Part shown: piece by piece, positions 34,851 through 44,707 of the stretch
How the letters are laid out: every line of letters begins with the position of its first letter
How positions within the stretch are numbered: the first letter of the stretch is position 1
Assembly: GCF_029958925.1 (NCBI RefSeq)
Contig: NZ_CP124616.1
Coordinates: 1,984,001 to 2,048,000, forward strand
DNA length: 64,000 nt
DNA from: Tropicibacter oceani
GTDB lineage: Bacteria; Pseudomonadota; Alphaproteobacteria; Rhodobacterales; Rhodobacteraceae
Reading direction: 5' to 3'
Translations under genes and position numbers: made by a program
Notes under the pieces: model-generated
Told to the model about the DNA's origin: nothing
Seen by the model: only the letters and a program-made list of their open reading frames with translations
Databases searched by the model: none

Positions 34851-36851
34851 ATGTTCGACAAGATCCTAATCGCCAACCGGGGCGAGATCGCCTGCCGGGT
34901 CATCAAGACGGCCCAGAAGATGGGCATCAAGACCGTCGCCGTCTATTCGGACGCGGACCGGCACGCGCTGCACGTGGAAATGGCCGACGAGGCGGTGCAC
35001 ATCGGCCCGCCGCAGGCCAACCAGTCCTACATCGTGATCGACAAGATCATGGATGCGATCAAGCAGACCGGCGCGCAGGCCGTGCACCCGGGCTATGGCT
35101 TCCTTTCGGAAAACCCCAAGTTCGCCGAGGCGCTCGAAGCGGCCGGCGTCGCCTTTATCGGACCGCCCAAGGGCGCGATCGAGGCGATGGGTGACAAGAT
35201 CACGTCCAAGAAGATCGCCCAGGAGGCCAACGTCAGCACGGTTCCGGGTTACATGGGGCTGATCGAGGACGCCGACGAGGCGGTCAAGATCAGCAACCAG
35301 ATCGGCTATCCTGTGATGATCAAGGCCAGCGCCGGCGGCGGTGGCAAGGGCATGCGGATCGCCTGGAATGACGAAGAGGCCCGCGAGGGGTTCCAGTCGT
35401 CCAAGAACGAAGCCGCCAGCAGCTTTGGTGATGACCGCATCTTTATCGAAAAGTTCGTGACCCAGCCGCGGCACATCGAAATCCAGGTTCTGTGCGACGC
35501 GCATGGCAATGGCGTTTACCTGCACGAACGCGAATGCAGCATCCAGCGCCGCAACCAGAAAGTCGTCGAAGAGGCGCCGTCGCCCTTCCTTGACGAAGCC
35601 ACCCGCAAGGCGATGGGCGAACAGTCGGTCGCCTTGGCCAAGGCCGTGGGCTATACCAGCGCCGGGACCGTCGAATTCATCGTCGATGGCGATCGCAACT
35701 TCTATTTCCTGGAAATGAACACCCGTCTGCAGGTGGAACATCCGGTGACCGAGCTGATCACCGGCATCGACCTGGTCGAACAGATGATCCGTGTCGCCAA
35801 TGGCGAGCCGCTGAGCATCAAGCAGGAAGACCTGAAGATCAACGGCTGGGCCATCGAGAACCGCCTGTATGCCGAAGATCCCTATCGCGGTTTCCTGCCG
35901 TCGATCGGCCGTCTGACCCGCTATCGCCCGCCCTCCGAGGGCCCCTTGGGCGCAGGCGTGGTGCGCAATGATACCGGCGTCTTCGAGGGCGGCGAGATCA
36001 GCATGTATTACGATCCGATGATCGCCAAGCTGTGCACCTGGGCGCCGACCCGTCTTGAGGCGATCGAGGTGATGCGCAACGCGCTGGACAGCTTTGAGGT
36101 CGAAGGCATCGGCCACAACCTGCCCTTTGTCGCGGCGGTGATGGATCATCCCAAGTTCGTTTCGGGCGACATGACCACCGCCTTCATCGCCGAGGAATAC
36201 CCCGAGGGCTTCGAAGGTGTGACCCTGGCCGAGCCGGAATTGCGCCGCGTTGCCGCCGCTGCCGCCGCGATGAACCGGGTTGCAGAAATCCGCCGCGCGC
36301 GCATTTCGGGGCGGATCGACAACCACGAACGCCATGTCGGCGAGGACTGGAACGTCGCGCTGCAGGGTGTCAGCTTTGACGTGACGATTGCCGCCGACCA
36401 CGACGGGTCGACCGTCAGTTTCGCCGATGGCGCCGCGCTGCGCGTCGAGGGGGATTGGACGCCGGGCGACAGCCTTGCCAAGATGACCGTGGATGGCGCG
36501 CCGCTGGTTCTGAAGGTCGACAAGATCACCCAGGGCTTCCGCCTGCGCACCCGCGGCGCGGACATGAAGGTGAATGTGCGCACGCCGCGTCAGGCCGAAC
36601 TGGCCGCGCTGATGCCGGAAAAACTGCCGCCCGACACCTCCAAAATGCTGCTGTGCCCGATGCCCGGCCTGATCGTGAAGGTCAACGTCGAGGTCGGCAT
36701 GCAGGTCCAGGAAGGCCAGGCGCTGTGCACCGTCGAGGCGATGAAGATGGAAAACATCCTGCGCGCCGAACGCGCCGGAACCGTGACCAAGATCAACGCG
36801 GCGGCGGGCGACAGCCTTGCGGTTGACGATGTGATCATGGAATTCGAATAG
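34851..36851 (+). CDS. pccA: Propionyl-CoA carboxylase alpha subunit (biotin carboxylase plus biotin carrier)
   Basis: PccA carboxylates its own biotin with ATP and bicarbonate for transfer by PccB. In its 666 residues the biotin carboxylase domain shows KILIANRGEIACRVI, the ATP-grasp loop SAGGGGKGMRIAW and EMNTRLQVEHPVTELI. A BT linker region follows (about 500-590). The C-terminal biotinyl domain has CPMPGLIVKVNVEVG and EAMKMEN with the biotin Lys at 632, 35 from the end. The ATG has GAGGGGA upstream. A terminator just before the promoter region suggests transcription separate from pccB. I see no TTTGC box directly upstream. Confidence 0.96.
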   Translation: MFDKILIANRGEIACRVIKTAQKMGIKTVAVYSDADRHALHVEMADEAVHIGPPQANQSYIVIDKIMDAIKQTGAQAVHPGYGFLSENPKFAEALEAAGVAFIGPPKGAIEAMGDKITSKKIAQEANVSTVPGYMGLIEDADEAVKISNQIGYPVMIKASAGGGGKGMRIAWNDEEAREGFQSSKNEAASSFGDDRIFIEKFVTQPRHIEIQVLCDAHGNGVYLHERECSIQRRNQKVVEEAPSPFLDEATRKAMGEQSVALAKAVGYTSAGTVEFIVDGDRNFYFLEMNTRLQVEHPVTELITGIDLVEQMIRVANGEPLSIKQEDLKINGWAIENRLYAEDPYRGFLPSIGRLTRYRPPSEGPLGAGVVRNDTGVFEGGEISMYYDPMIAKLCTWAPTRLEAIEVMRNALDSFEVEGIGHNLPFVAAVMDHPKFVSGDMTTAFIAEEYPEGFEGVTLAEPELRRVAAAAAAMNRVAEIRRARISGRIDNHERHVGEDWNVALQGVSFDVTIAADHDGSTVSFADGAALRVEGDWTPGDSLAKMTVDGAPLVLKVDKITQGFRLRTRGADMKVNVRTPRQAELAALMPEKLPPDTSKMLLCPMPGLIVKVNVEVGMQVQEGQALCTVEAMKMENILRAERAGTVTKINAAAGDSLAVDDVIMEFE

Positions 36852-36945
36852 GCCCTGATGTTCCGGCCGGGACCATATGCGCAGGCAACGAAGTCTTCAG
36901 ACTTTGCCGCTATCCTTGCGAAAGCTTGCTTTCTAGGGGGTGCGC

Positions 36946-37467
36946 ATGCTCGGCCGGACCTTTCGGCGACTGGTGTTGATGCTGACAGCCGCGGCCTTGC
37001 TGACGGCCTGTCAGCTCGACACCGAGCAGGAGGCAAGGGCGATCGTCGCGCCCTGGATCTTCCTGGCCGAAACCGAACAGTTCACCTCGGAAAAGGACTG
37101 CACCGTGGCGCGCTTTGCGGTTGTCTCGCAAGAGGTGCGGCGCACGCGCGGCCCGGTCCTGATGACCTCGGTACGCGCGGCGATTCCGCTGTTGCAGGAC
37201 GGGCAGACGGTGGCCTTCGACATTCCGGGGGTGACCCCGAACCAGGTGTCGGAACAACTGATGTCGATCAACCTGTTCAAGGGGCTTGGCATGTTGGCCA
37301 GCTTTGTCGGCCCGGGCAAACGCTGCATGGACGATGCCTTTGCCGCCGATGCCTATTCGGTGCTGATGTCGCCCGATACCATGATGATCTACGACCCGGT
37401 CACCTATTCCATGGTGCTGCTGTACAAACCGGCGAAAACCGCGTTTTTCATGCGCACCAAAAGCTAG
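36946..37467 (+). CDS. Hypothetical lipoprotein
   Basis: The 173-residue protein starts MLGRTFRRLVLMLTAAALLT, with lipobox LTAC. The mature part has APWIFLAETEQFTSEKDCTV, IPGVTPNQVSEQLMSINLFK and KRCMDDAFAADAYSVLMSPD, giving one likely disulfide. I cannot name the family. The ATG at 36946 is favoured because AGGGGG lies just upstream. It follows pccA by 94 bases and may be co-transcribed. It is convergent with the DUF4174 gene, 1 base between stops. Confidence 0.72.
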   Translation: MLGRTFRRLVLMLTAAALLTACQLDTEQEARAIVAPWIFLAETEQFTSEKDCTVARFAVVSQEVRRTRGPVLMTSVRAAIPLLQDGQTVAFDIPGVTPNQVSEQLMSINLFKGLGMLASFVGPGKRCMDDAFAADAYSVLMSPDTMMIYDPVTYSMVLLYKPAKTAFFMRTKS

Positions 37468-37468
37468 G

Positions 37469-37930
37469 CTACTGGCGCAGCGCGTCGCGGCGGTCCTTGA
37501 CCTCTTGCTGGCGCAGCGGAAGTTTGTCGATCGAGCGGCTGATTTCGCGCACGTCCCAGGGCGCCGGCTTGCGGATCACGACCGAACCATCCTTGGCCAG
37601 AACCACCAGCATGAACCCGCGCGGGCGCAGCGCCTTGCGGATTTCGCTGCCGGCGGCCGGATCAGTGTCGGTGATGACCACCACGTCGCGCAGCACCAGC
37701 GCGTCGATGCGTTCCAGGATCAGCTGCATCTGTTCGACATATCGCGGATCGGCCGGGCTGTCGGCAAAGACCACCACGGGCCGTTTCAGCCACATCCAGT
37801 CGGCCAGCGATGTCTGCGACGCCTCGATGATTGGCGGATCGGGCAGCACATCTTCGGCGGCAATGGCTTGGGGCGCAGCGGCGACCGTCAGGAACAGCGC
37901 CGAAAACGCAATGTGGATCAATCTCTTCAT
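37469..37930 (-). CDS. DUF4174 exported protein
   Basis: The 153-residue protein has a signal peptide (MKRLIHIAFSALFLTVAAAP, cleavage near AIA). The mature part, WMWLKRPVVVFADSPADPRY with VVVITDTDP, RPRGFMLVVLAKDGSVVIRK and PWDVREISRSIDKLPLRQQE, is the DUF4174 domain, a thioredoxin-like fold without redox cysteines. Function is unknown. It is the only minus-strand gene between pccB and mutB. Confidence 0.82.
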   Translation of the reverse strand: MKRLIHIAFSALFLTVAAAPQAIAAEDVLPDPPIIEASQTSLADWMWLKRPVVVFADSPADPRYVEQMQLILERIDALVLRDVVVITDTDPAAGSEIRKALRPRGFMLVVLAKDGSVVIRKPAPWDVREISRSIDKLPLRQQEVKDRRDALRQ

Positions 37931-38096
37931 ACCTTCAGATATAGGGGCGGGGTGGGGCGCTGCACAGGGTCAAGCGGTCACCACCCGTGAAAATTTTACC
38001 TTTAACCGGATCGTGAGACTGCATGGCGCACCTTGCCGGCCTGGCGAAACAGCGCAGCGGCATGGCCGCGCGCGCATTGCAAGGTCTGGACAGTCC

Positions 38097-39032
38097 ATGG
38101 ACGTCATTCTGCATCTGGGTGCGCATCGCACCGGCTCTACCAGTTTCCAGCGCTTCATGCAGGCGAATGCGCGGGCTTTGGCGAACCAGTCCATCGGCTT
38201 TTGGGGGCCGGGGCGCACGCGCAAGGGCCTGCTGCACGGGGTCGCCGACCGCCCCGAGACACCGGACCAGACGCGCCGGGCGGTGGGGCGTGTGCAGCTG
38301 AACATGAAGGGTGCGGCGCGCAATGGCGCGGCGGTTCTGATCGTGTCGGACGAAAACATGATCGGCACGGCGCGGCGCTGCCTGCGCGCGCGCCTGCTGT
38401 ATCCCGAGGTGGGGGAACGCATGGCGCGGCTGAACGGCGCGTTCAGCCCGATACGCCGGGTCGTTCTGCAGATCCGATCGCTGGAAAGCTGGTGGGCCTC
38501 GTCGATGGCCTACTTGATCCCGCGCGGCGGCGGCATCCCGCCCGCGGCGGCGCTGGAACAGCTGTCGCTGGGGCCGCGCAGCTGGCGCCATGTGATCACC
38601 GATCTGGCCTGTGCCTGCCCGGATGCGGAAATCCTGGTATCGCCCTTCGAACGCTATGGCCCGCGCCCGGACCGGCTTTTTGCGGAAATGACCGGGTCGC
38701 TTTTCCCGCCCAAGGCGCGGCCGGATGAATTCTGGGTCAACCAGCGCCCCCGTCTGCCCCAGCTGCGGGCCGTGCTGGAAGAGCGCGGCGAAGACCCCGA
38801 CATGCTGCCCCGGGGGGATGGCCGCTGGCACCCCTTTTCCGACCTTCAGGCCGCGCGGCTGCGCGAGGCCTATGCCGACGATCTGTTCTGGCTGCGCGCC
38901 GGGGCCGATGGTCTGGCCCGACTGACAGAGGACCCCGAGCCCGCAAAACCGGCGATACAGCTGGTCGCGGGCCTTGATAAAAGAGGACAAAACGATGACG
39001 GATCTGCCCGACGACTGGCGCCAACTCGCTGA
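38097..39032 (+). CDS. Sulfotransferase-like protein
   Basis: The 311-residue protein begins [20 protein letters not shown], which has the 5'-phosphosulfate-binding loop form of PAPS-dependent sulfotransferases (G-x-x-R-T-G-S-T). A second candidate 3'-phosphate site lies near [18 protein letters not shown]. The acceptor is unknown. The reading frame is open for more than 1 kb upstream, but the ATG at 38097 gives the conserved N-terminus. The 3' end overlaps the start of mutB by 38 bases in another frame, so the two genes are probably coupled. Confidence 0.65.
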   Translation: MDVILHLGAHRTGSTSFQRFMQANARALANQSIGFWGPGRTRKGLLHGVADRPETPDQTRRAVGRVQLNMKGAARNGAAVLIVSDENMIGTARRCLRARLLYPEVGERMARLNGAFSPIRRVVLQIRSLESWWASSMAYLIPRGGGIPPAAALEQLSLGPRSWRHVITDLACACPDAEILVSPFERYGPRPDRLFAEMTGSLFPPKARPDEFWVNQRPRLPQLRAVLEERGEDPDMLPRGDGRWHPFSDLQAARLREAYADDLFWLRAGADGLARLTEDPEPAKPAIQLVAGLDKRGQNDDGSARRLAPTR

Positions 39033-41127
39033 AAAGGAACTGCGCGGCCGTAGCCTGGACGACCTGACGTGGAACACACTCGAAGGTATCGAGGTCAAAC
39101 CGCTATATACCGAGGATGACACCAAGGGCCTGCCGCACATGGGCGGGCTGCCCGGCGTCGGCCCCTTTACGCGCGGGGTCAAGGCGACGATGTACGCGGG
39201 TCGTCCCTGGACCATTCGGCAGTACGCCGGCTTTTCGACGGCCGAGGAATCGAACGCCTTTTATCGCAAGGCGCTGGCCGCCGGTCAGCAGGGGGTTTCG
39301 GTTGCCTTCGACCTGGCGACGCATCGCGGCTATGACAGCGATCACCCCCGCGTGGTGGGCGATGTCGGCAAGGCGGGCGTGGCCATCGATTCGGTCGAGG
39401 ACATGAAAATCCTGTTCGACGGCATCCCGCTGGATCAGGTCAGCGTGTCGATGACGATGAACGGCGCGGTGATCCCGATCCTGGCGAACTTCATCGTCAC
39501 GGGCGAAGAGCAGGGCCATGACAAATCCATTCTGTCCGGCACCATTCAGAACGACATTCTGAAGGAATTCATGGTCCGCAACACCTATATCTATCCGCCC
39601 GCGCCCTCGATGCGGATCATCGCGGACATCATCGAATACACCAGCAACGAGATGCCCAAGTTCAACAGCATTTCGATTTCCGGCTACCACATGCAAGAGG
39701 CGGGCGCATCGTTGGTGCAGGAGCTGGCCTATACGCTGGCGGACGGCAAGGAATACGTCAAAACGGCCATGGAGGCCGGCATGGACATCGACAAGTTTGC
39801 GGGTCGGTTGTCGTTCTTCTTTGCCATCGGCAAGAATTTCTTCATGGAGGTTGCCAAGTTGCGCGCCGCACGGATGCTGTGGCACCGCATCATGACCGAG
39901 CTGGGCGCCAAGAGCGACCGCTCCAAGATGCTGCGCACCCATTGCCAGACCTCGGGCGTGTCGCTGACCGAACAGGACCCCTATAACAACGTGATCCGCA
40001 CAGCGTACGAGGCGATGTCGGCAGTCTTGGGTGGCACCCAGTCGCTGCACACCAACGCGCTGGACGAAGCGATTGCCCTGCCGACCGAATTCAGCGCCCG
40101 CATCGCCCGCAACACCCAGCTGATCCTGCAAGAAGAAACCGGCGTGACCAAGGTGGTCGATCCGCTGGCCGGGTCTTACTATGTCGAAAAGCTGACCCAT
40201 GATCTGGCCGAAGAGGCGTGGAAACTGATCGCCGAAGTCGACGAGATGGGCGGCATGACCAAGGCCGTGGAAAGCGGCATGCCCAAGCTGCGGATCGAGG
40301 AAACCGCCGCCCGCCGTCAGGCCGAAATCGACCGGGGCACCGACGTGATCGTCGGCGTCAACAAGTACAAGCTGGCCAAGGAAGACCCGATCGACATCCT
40401 TGATATCGACAACGCCAAGGTCCGCATCGGGCAGGTGGCCCGGCTTGAGAAAATCCGCGCCAGCCGTGACGAAGCCGCCTGCGAGGCGGCCTTGGACGAA
40501 CTGACCCGGCGCGCCAAAGAGGGCGGAAACCTGTTGGAGGCGGCAGTCGAAGCCGCCCGCGCCCGCGCATCCGTAGGAGAGATCAGCATGGCGATGGAAA
40601 AGGAATTCGGCCGTCACCGCGCCGAGGTCAAGACCCTGGCCGGCGTCTATGGCGCCGCCTACGAAGGCGACGAAGGCTTTGCCGCGATCCAGAAGGCGGT
40701 CGACCAATTTGCCGAGGACGAAGGCCGCCGCCCGCGCATGCTGGTGGTCAAGATGGGGCAGGACGGCCATGACCGGGGTGCCAAGGTGATCGCCACGGCC
40801 TTTGCCGATATCGGCTTTGACGTCGACGTCGGCCCGCTGTTCCAGACGCCCGCCGAGGCCGCGCAGGACGCCATCGACAACGACGTGCACGTGATCGGGA
40901 TTTCCAGCCAGGCAGCGGGGCACAAGACGCTGGCGCCGCAATTGGTGCAGGAACTCAAGGATCAGGGCGCGGGGGATATCATCGTGATCTGCGGCGGGGT
41001 GATCCCGCAGCAGGACTATGACTTCCTGTACAAGGCGGGGGTCAAGGCGATCTTTGGCCCGGGGACCAACATCCCCAATGCCGCGCAGGACATCCTGCGG
41101 ATCATCCGCGAGACCCGTCAGGCCTGA
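38995..41127 (+). CDS. mutB: Methylmalonyl-CoA mutase
   Basis: This adenosylcobalamin enzyme rearranges (R)-methylmalonyl-CoA to succinyl-CoA. In its 710 residues the N-terminal TIM barrel carries [40 protein letters not shown] and [17 protein letters not shown]. The C-terminal B12 domain has [20 protein letters not shown], with the cobalt-ligating His592 in the DxHxxG motif, and [27 protein letters not shown] precedes the ATG at 38995. With PccAB it completes propionyl-CoA to succinyl-CoA conversion. Methylmalonyl-CoA epimerase was not found here. Confidence 0.97.
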   Translation: MTDLPDDWRQLAEKELRGRSLDDLTWNTLEGIEVKPLYTEDDTKGLPHMGGLPGVGPFTRGVKATMYAGRPWTIRQYAGFSTAEESNAFYRKALAAGQQGVSVAFDLATHRGYDSDHPRVVGDVGKAGVAIDSVEDMKILFDGIPLDQVSVSMTMNGAVIPILANFIVTGEEQGHDKSILSGTIQNDILKEFMVRNTYIYPPAPSMRIIADIIEYTSNEMPKFNSISISGYHMQEAGASLVQELAYTLADGKEYVKTAMEAGMDIDKFAGRLSFFFAIGKNFFMEVAKLRAARMLWHRIMTELGAKSDRSKMLRTHCQTSGVSLTEQDPYNNVIRTAYEAMSAVLGGTQSLHTNALDEAIALPTEFSARIARNTQLILQEETGVTKVVDPLAGSYYVEKLTHDLAEEAWKLIAEVDEMGGMTKAVESGMPKLRIEETAARRQAEIDRGTDVIVGVNKYKLAKEDPIDILDIDNAKVRIGQVARLEKIRASRDEAACEAALDELTRRAKEGGNLLEAAVEAARARASVGEISMAMEKEFGRHRAEVKTLAGVYGAAYEGDEGFAAIQKAVDQFAEDEGRRPRMLVVKMGQDGHDRGAKVIATAFADIGFDVDVGPLFQTPAEAAQDAIDNDVHVIGISSQAAGHKTLAPQLVQELKDQGAGDIIVICGGVIPQQDYDFLYKAGVKAIFGPGTNIPNAAQDILRIIRETRQA

Positions 41128-41145
41128 ACTGACCGCCTGTCAGCG

Positions 41146-41181
41146 AAAGGCGCGCGCCCCGGGCGGGACGCGCGCCTTTTT
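41146..41181 (+). terminator. Intrinsic terminator of mutB
   Basis: AAAGGCGCGCG (41146-41156) pairs with CGCGCGCCTTT (41169-41179), and T-run 41177-41181. It begins 19 bases after the mutB stop. Confidence 0.88.
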
Positions 41182-41307
41182 CGTTGCGCTGCCCGTGCAT
41201 TCGGGGGGGCGTACCGGAAATTCGGGCACGCTGGCGCGACTTTCGGTCTAGGCAGAGGCAAAAGCCTGTCCTATCGTGGCTGAATTGCTGACTTTTCAGG
41301 CGCGCCC

Positions 41308-41922
41308 ATGCTGGAATTGGATCATATCGCCGTTCTCGGAGAGACCCTGGAAGAGGCCGTGCATGTGGTCGAGGATGCGCTTGGCCTGCCAATGATGCAT
41401 GGCGGCACGCATGAACGGTTTGGCACCCACAACATGTTGCTGGGCATGGCGCCGCTTTTGTACATCGAGGCGATCGCCTGCGATCCCGCTGCGCCGCCGC
41501 CCCCGGACCCGCGCTGGTTCGGGCTGGATGATTTCAAGGGACCGGCGCGGCTGGACAAATGGATCTGCCGGGTGCCGGACCTTGACGCGGCCTTGCGGGC
41601 GCTGCCGATGGCGGGCCGCCGGGTCGAGCTGTCGCGCGGGGTGCTGCGCTGGGCCATGGCGGTGCCGCAAAACGGGCAGTTGCCCTTTGACGGAATGTTT
41701 CCAGCGCTGATCCAATGGCACGATGACGTGCCGCCCCCGGGTAAATCCATGACGGGCGCGCCGGTTCAGTTGCAAAGCCTGACCGTGCGCCACCCCGATG
41801 CGCAGGCCCTCGAAGCCCTGTTGAAACCACATCTGCAGGCCCCGCTGGTGGGCTTTGAAACTGCCGACAAGGCCGGGCTTGCCGCGCGGATCACCGTCAA
41901 CGACGAGGTGTGCCTGCTGTGA
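41308..41922 (+). CDS. VOC superfamily glyoxalase-like protein
   Basis: The 204-residue protein opens MLELDHIAVLGETLEEAVHV and GGTHERFGTHNMLLG, the pattern of the Glyoxalase-3-type (PF13468) fold, then YIEAIACDP and CRVPDLDAAL. The probable metal ligands are His in ELDHIAV, His/Glu of the FGTHNML region and Glu in YIEAIA. The substrate is unknown. Although next to mutB, its sequence does not look like methylmalonyl-CoA epimerase. The GNAT gene overlaps its stop by 4 bases. Confidence 0.78.
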   Translation: MLELDHIAVLGETLEEAVHVVEDALGLPMMHGGTHERFGTHNMLLGMAPLLYIEAIACDPAAPPPPDPRWFGLDDFKGPARLDKWICRVPDLDAALRALPMAGRRVELSRGVLRWAMAVPQNGQLPFDGMFPALIQWHDDVPPPGKSMTGAPVQLQSLTVRHPDAQALEALLKPHLQAPLVGFETADKAGLAARITVNDEVCLL

Positions 41923-42404
41923 GCCTGATCATTCGTCCGGCGCGCGAAGAGGACGCGGCCGAAATCGCGGCCATCTGGAACGAGGTGATCGACAACACCG
42001 CGATCACCTTTACCACCGCGCGCAAGACTGCCGAAGGGATCGGCGCCGACATCGTGCACCGAGGGCCGCTTTTCCAGGTGGCCGAGATTGGCGGCCATCT
42101 GCGCGGTTTTGCCACCGCCTTTCAGTTTCGCGGCGGACCGGGCTATGCCTATACCTACGAACATTCGATCCAGCTGACGCCCGAGGCGCGCGGGCAGGGG
42201 GCGGGGCGCGGTTTGATGACCGCGCTCGAGGCGGCGCTTGGCGATCAGGGGGTGCACAGCCTTTGGGCCGGGATCAGCGGCGAAAACCCCGGTGCCGTGG
42301 GGTTCCACCGCGCGGTCGGCTTTGCCGACGTGGCCCGCCTGCCCGAGGTGGGGTACAAGTTCGGGCGCTGGATCGACCTTGTGCTGATGCAGAAAATTCT
42401 GTGA
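41919..42404 (+). CDS. GNAT family N-acetyltransferase (phosphinothricin acetyltransferase-like)
   Basis: The 161-residue protein starts at GTG overlapping the upstream stop (GTGA): SLIIRPAREEDAAEIAAIWN and EVIDNTAITFTT. The acetyl-CoA motif A is SIQLTPEARGQGAGRGLMTA, and the later GENPGAVGFHRAVGFADV completes the fold. The N-terminal EVI-N-T-ITFTT pattern is that of the Pat/MddA subgroup, which acetylates methionine analogues and phosphinothricin. The natural substrate is unknown. It is coupled to the VOC gene. Confidence 0.85.
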   Translation: MSLIIRPAREEDAAEIAAIWNEVIDNTAITFTTARKTAEGIGADIVHRGPLFQVAEIGGHLRGFATAFQFRGGPGYAYTYEHSIQLTPEARGQGAGRGLMTALEAALGDQGVHSLWAGISGENPGAVGFHRAVGFADVARLPEVGYKFGRWIDLVLMQKIL

Positions 42405-42447
42405 AACCCGACCTGACACTGCCCGCGCAAAGGCGTAAGCTGCGCCC

Positions 42448-43131
42448 ATGTCGATCTGGACCCGCATCACCACCGCGCTTGCCGCGCTGACCAATGGCGA
42501 AGGCCTGGCCGCGGTTTTCGAACACCTGCGCAGCCCGCCGGAACGGACCATCGCCTTTACCATCGCCGTCATCGCCCTGTCGGCCAAGATGGCCAAGGCC
42601 GACGGTCAGGTGACACGGGACGAGGTCAGCGCCTTTCGCGAGGTCTTTGCCATCGCCCCCGAGGACGAGGCAGGCGCGGCGCGGGTGTTCAACCTGGCCC
42701 GTCAGGACGTCGCCGGGTTCGAGGATTACGCCCGCCGGATCGCCGGCATGTTCGGCACAGGTTCGCCCACGCTGTGCGACCTGATGGAGGGGCTGTTCCA
42801 CATCGCCATGGCGGACGGCCAGTATCACCCCAACGAAGACGCCTTTCTGGAACGGGTGGCGCAGATTTTCGGCATGGAGCAGCCGCGCTTCATGGCGGTG
42901 CGCGCGCGTTTCGTGCCCGATGCGCAGCGCGATCCGCATTCGGTTCTGGGGGTGTCGCCGGACATGCCGCTGGACGAAATCCGCAAGCATTACCGGCAGC
43001 TGGTGCGCGACAGCCATCCAGACGTGATGATCGCGCGCGGCGTGCCCGAAGAGGCGGTGCAGCTGTCGCAAAAGCGGCTGGCCGACATCAACCGCGCCTG
43101 GGAGGAAATCTCGGCGCGGCGCGCGGCCTGA
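42448..43131 (+). CDS. TerB-DnaJ domain protein (DjlA-like co-chaperone)
   Basis: The 227-residue protein has an N-terminal TerB-like helical domain (about 25-150, with MAKADGQVTRDEVSAFREVF and MADGQYHPNEDAFLERVAQI) and a C-terminal J domain (about 165-227) with HSVLGVSPDMPLDEIRKHYR and the HPD motif in VRDSHPDVM. It should stimulate DnaK. DjlA of E. coli has an N-terminal membrane anchor. None is evident here, only a weakly hydrophobic helix. It runs in the same direction as its neighbours and ends 10 bases before the next gene. Confidence 0.88.
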   Translation: MSIWTRITTALAALTNGEGLAAVFEHLRSPPERTIAFTIAVIALSAKMAKADGQVTRDEVSAFREVFAIAPEDEAGAARVFNLARQDVAGFEDYARRIAGMFGTGSPTLCDLMEGLFHIAMADGQYHPNEDAFLERVAQIFGMEQPRFMAVRARFVPDAQRDPHSVLGVSPDMPLDEIRKHYRQLVRDSHPDVMIARGVPEEAVQLSQKRLADINRAWEEISARRAA

Positions 43132-43141
43132 GGGCGCGGGC

Positions 43142-44149
43142 GTGCGGCTGGCCACCTACAACGTGGAATGGTTCGACGCGCTGTTCGACGACAAGGGGCG
43201 GCTTAAGGCTGACAATGCCTGGTCGGCGCGGCACAACGTGACCCGCCAGCAACAGGCCGAGGCGCTGGGGATCGTCTTTACCGCGCTGGATGCCGATGCG
43301 ATCCTGCTGATCGAGGCGCCGGACACCAACACGCGCCGCAGCACCGTGCGCGCCTTGACCAGCTTTGTCGAGGCTTACGATCTGCGCACGCGCGGGATCG
43401 TCACAGGTTTTGCCAATGACACCCAGCAGGAAATCGCGCTGCTGTATGATCCTTATGTGTTGTCCGCCCGCCACGATCCGCAAGGCGGGCAGGACAGCGC
43501 GCCGCCGCGCTTTGACCATGTCTACGAGATCGACCTGGACATCGACGCCACCAAGGATCGTGTGCGGTTTTCCAAGCCGCCGCTCGAGGTGGCGGTGGAA
43601 ACGGTGTCCGGGCGCAGCCTGCGGATCATCGGCGCGCATCTGAAGTCCAAGGCGCCACACGGCGCGCGCGGCCATGATGAGATCATGCAGATGTCGATTG
43701 CCAACCGGCGCAAGCAACTGGCGCAGGCGATCTGGCTGCGGCGGCGGATCGAGGTGCATCTGGCGGCGGGCGACAGCCTGATCGTGATGGGCGATCTGAA
43801 TGATGGCCCGGGGCTGGACCAATACGAAAACCTGTTCGGGCGCAGCTCGGTCGAGATTGTTGCCGGGGACGGCGGGCCGCCGTTGTTCGATCCGCATGCA
43901 TCGCGGGCGCTGGCCAGCCGGATCAGCGCGCAACCCACCACGGCGCGGTTCTACCTGCCGTCGGAAAAGCGCTATCTGCAGGCGCTGCTGGATTACGTGA
44001 TGGTGTCCGAGGACCTGCGCGCCCATTCGCCGAAATGGCGGATCTGGCATCCGTTCGACGATCCGGTGTGCTGGTCAACGCCCGAGCTGCGCGAAGCGTT
44101 GCTGGCGGCCTCGGATCATTTTCCGGTGACGCTGGACATCGACCTTTAG
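43142..44149 (+). CDS. Endonuclease/exonuclease/phosphatase (EEP) family protein
   Basis: The 335-residue protein has a GTG start (MRLATYNVEWFDALFDDKGR). EEP landmarks are the Asn in ATYNVEW, the Glu in DAILLIEAPDTNTRR, the His in IIGAHLKSKAPHG, the GDLNDGPG loop, and the C-terminal SDHFPV. The catalytic set for a Mg-dependent phosphoesterase is present. No signal peptide is seen, and whether the substrate is nucleic acid, lipid or a phosphate ester is unclear. It follows the DjlA-like gene by 10 bases. Confidence 0.85.
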   Translation: MRLATYNVEWFDALFDDKGRLKADNAWSARHNVTRQQQAEALGIVFTALDADAILLIEAPDTNTRRSTVRALTSFVEAYDLRTRGIVTGFANDTQQEIALLYDPYVLSARHDPQGGQDSAPPRFDHVYEIDLDIDATKDRVRFSKPPLEVAVETVSGRSLRIIGAHLKSKAPHGARGHDEIMQMSIANRRKQLAQAIWLRRRIEVHLAAGDSLIVMGDLNDGPGLDQYENLFGRSSVEIVAGDGGPPLFDPHASRALASRISAQPTTARFYLPSEKRYLQALLDYVMVSEDLRAHSPKWRIWHPFDDPVCWSTPELREALLAASDHFPVTLDIDL

Positions 44150-44269
44150 GCAAAGCGCGCCTTGCGGGGCGCGGCGCAGGGCGGCGGCAATGCGCGCGGT
44201 TTGGCCTGCAGGGCGGGGCAGGGCCACGCACCCCTTATCAAACGCGATCTGCCATCCTATATTGGTCGC

Positions 44270-44641
44270 ATGAAACGGATTGCTGCGCCCCTTGTTGCCC
44301 TGTCTCTGATCGCCGCGCCGCTTGCGGCGCAGGACGCGCCTGCCGAAGAGGACGGGTTCAACCTGATGGAGGAAGGCGCGCGCCTGTTCCTGCGCGGCTT
44401 GATGTCCGAGGTCGAGCCGGCGCTCAAGGATCTTGAAGGCATGGCGCAGGAAATGAAGCCCTTTCTGGACGATTTTGCCGCCGAAATGGGCCCCGCGCTC
44501 AAGGATCTGATGGGCCAGGTACAGGACTGGTCGGCCTATCACCCCCCTGAAATGCTGCCCAATGGCGACATCATCCTGCGCAAGAAGACCGAGCAGGAGC
44601 TTGCGGACGAAATCCCCGAGGGCGGCGAGATCGAGCTTTAA
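44270..44641 (+). CDS. Small exported helical protein
   Basis: The 123-residue protein starts MKRIAAPLVALSLIAAPLAA, a signal peptide with cleavage near LAA/QDA. The mature part is acidic and helical (GFNLMEEGARLFLRGLMSEV, LEGMAQEMKPFLDDFAAEMG) and ends with NGDIILRKKTEQELADEIPE. The family is widespread in Rhodobacteraceae and sometimes called an AAA+ ATPase, but no Walker motif is present. Function is unknown. The ribosome site is poor. Confidence 0.72.
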   Translation: MKRIAAPLVALSLIAAPLAAQDAPAEEDGFNLMEEGARLFLRGLMSEVEPALKDLEGMAQEMKPFLDDFAAEMGPALKDLMGQVQDWSAYHPPEMLPNGDIILRKKTEQELADEIPEGGEIEL

Positions 44642-44707
44642 CCAAGCCAGACCGCCAAGCCAGACACGCAGTCCGGGCTGGCTGTGTGATCTACCCAGCG
44701 CGTGCCT

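Noticed and set aside
41308-41922. Methylmalonyl-CoA epimerase next to mutB
   Set aside because: The protein is a 204-residue Glyoxalase-3-type VOC protein and lacks the short double-VOC epimerase sequence pattern. A strong terminator separates it from mutB.
44270-44641. AAA+ ATPase annotation for the small exported protein
   Set aside because: No Walker A or B motif, a signal peptide is present, and the length is only 123 residues.
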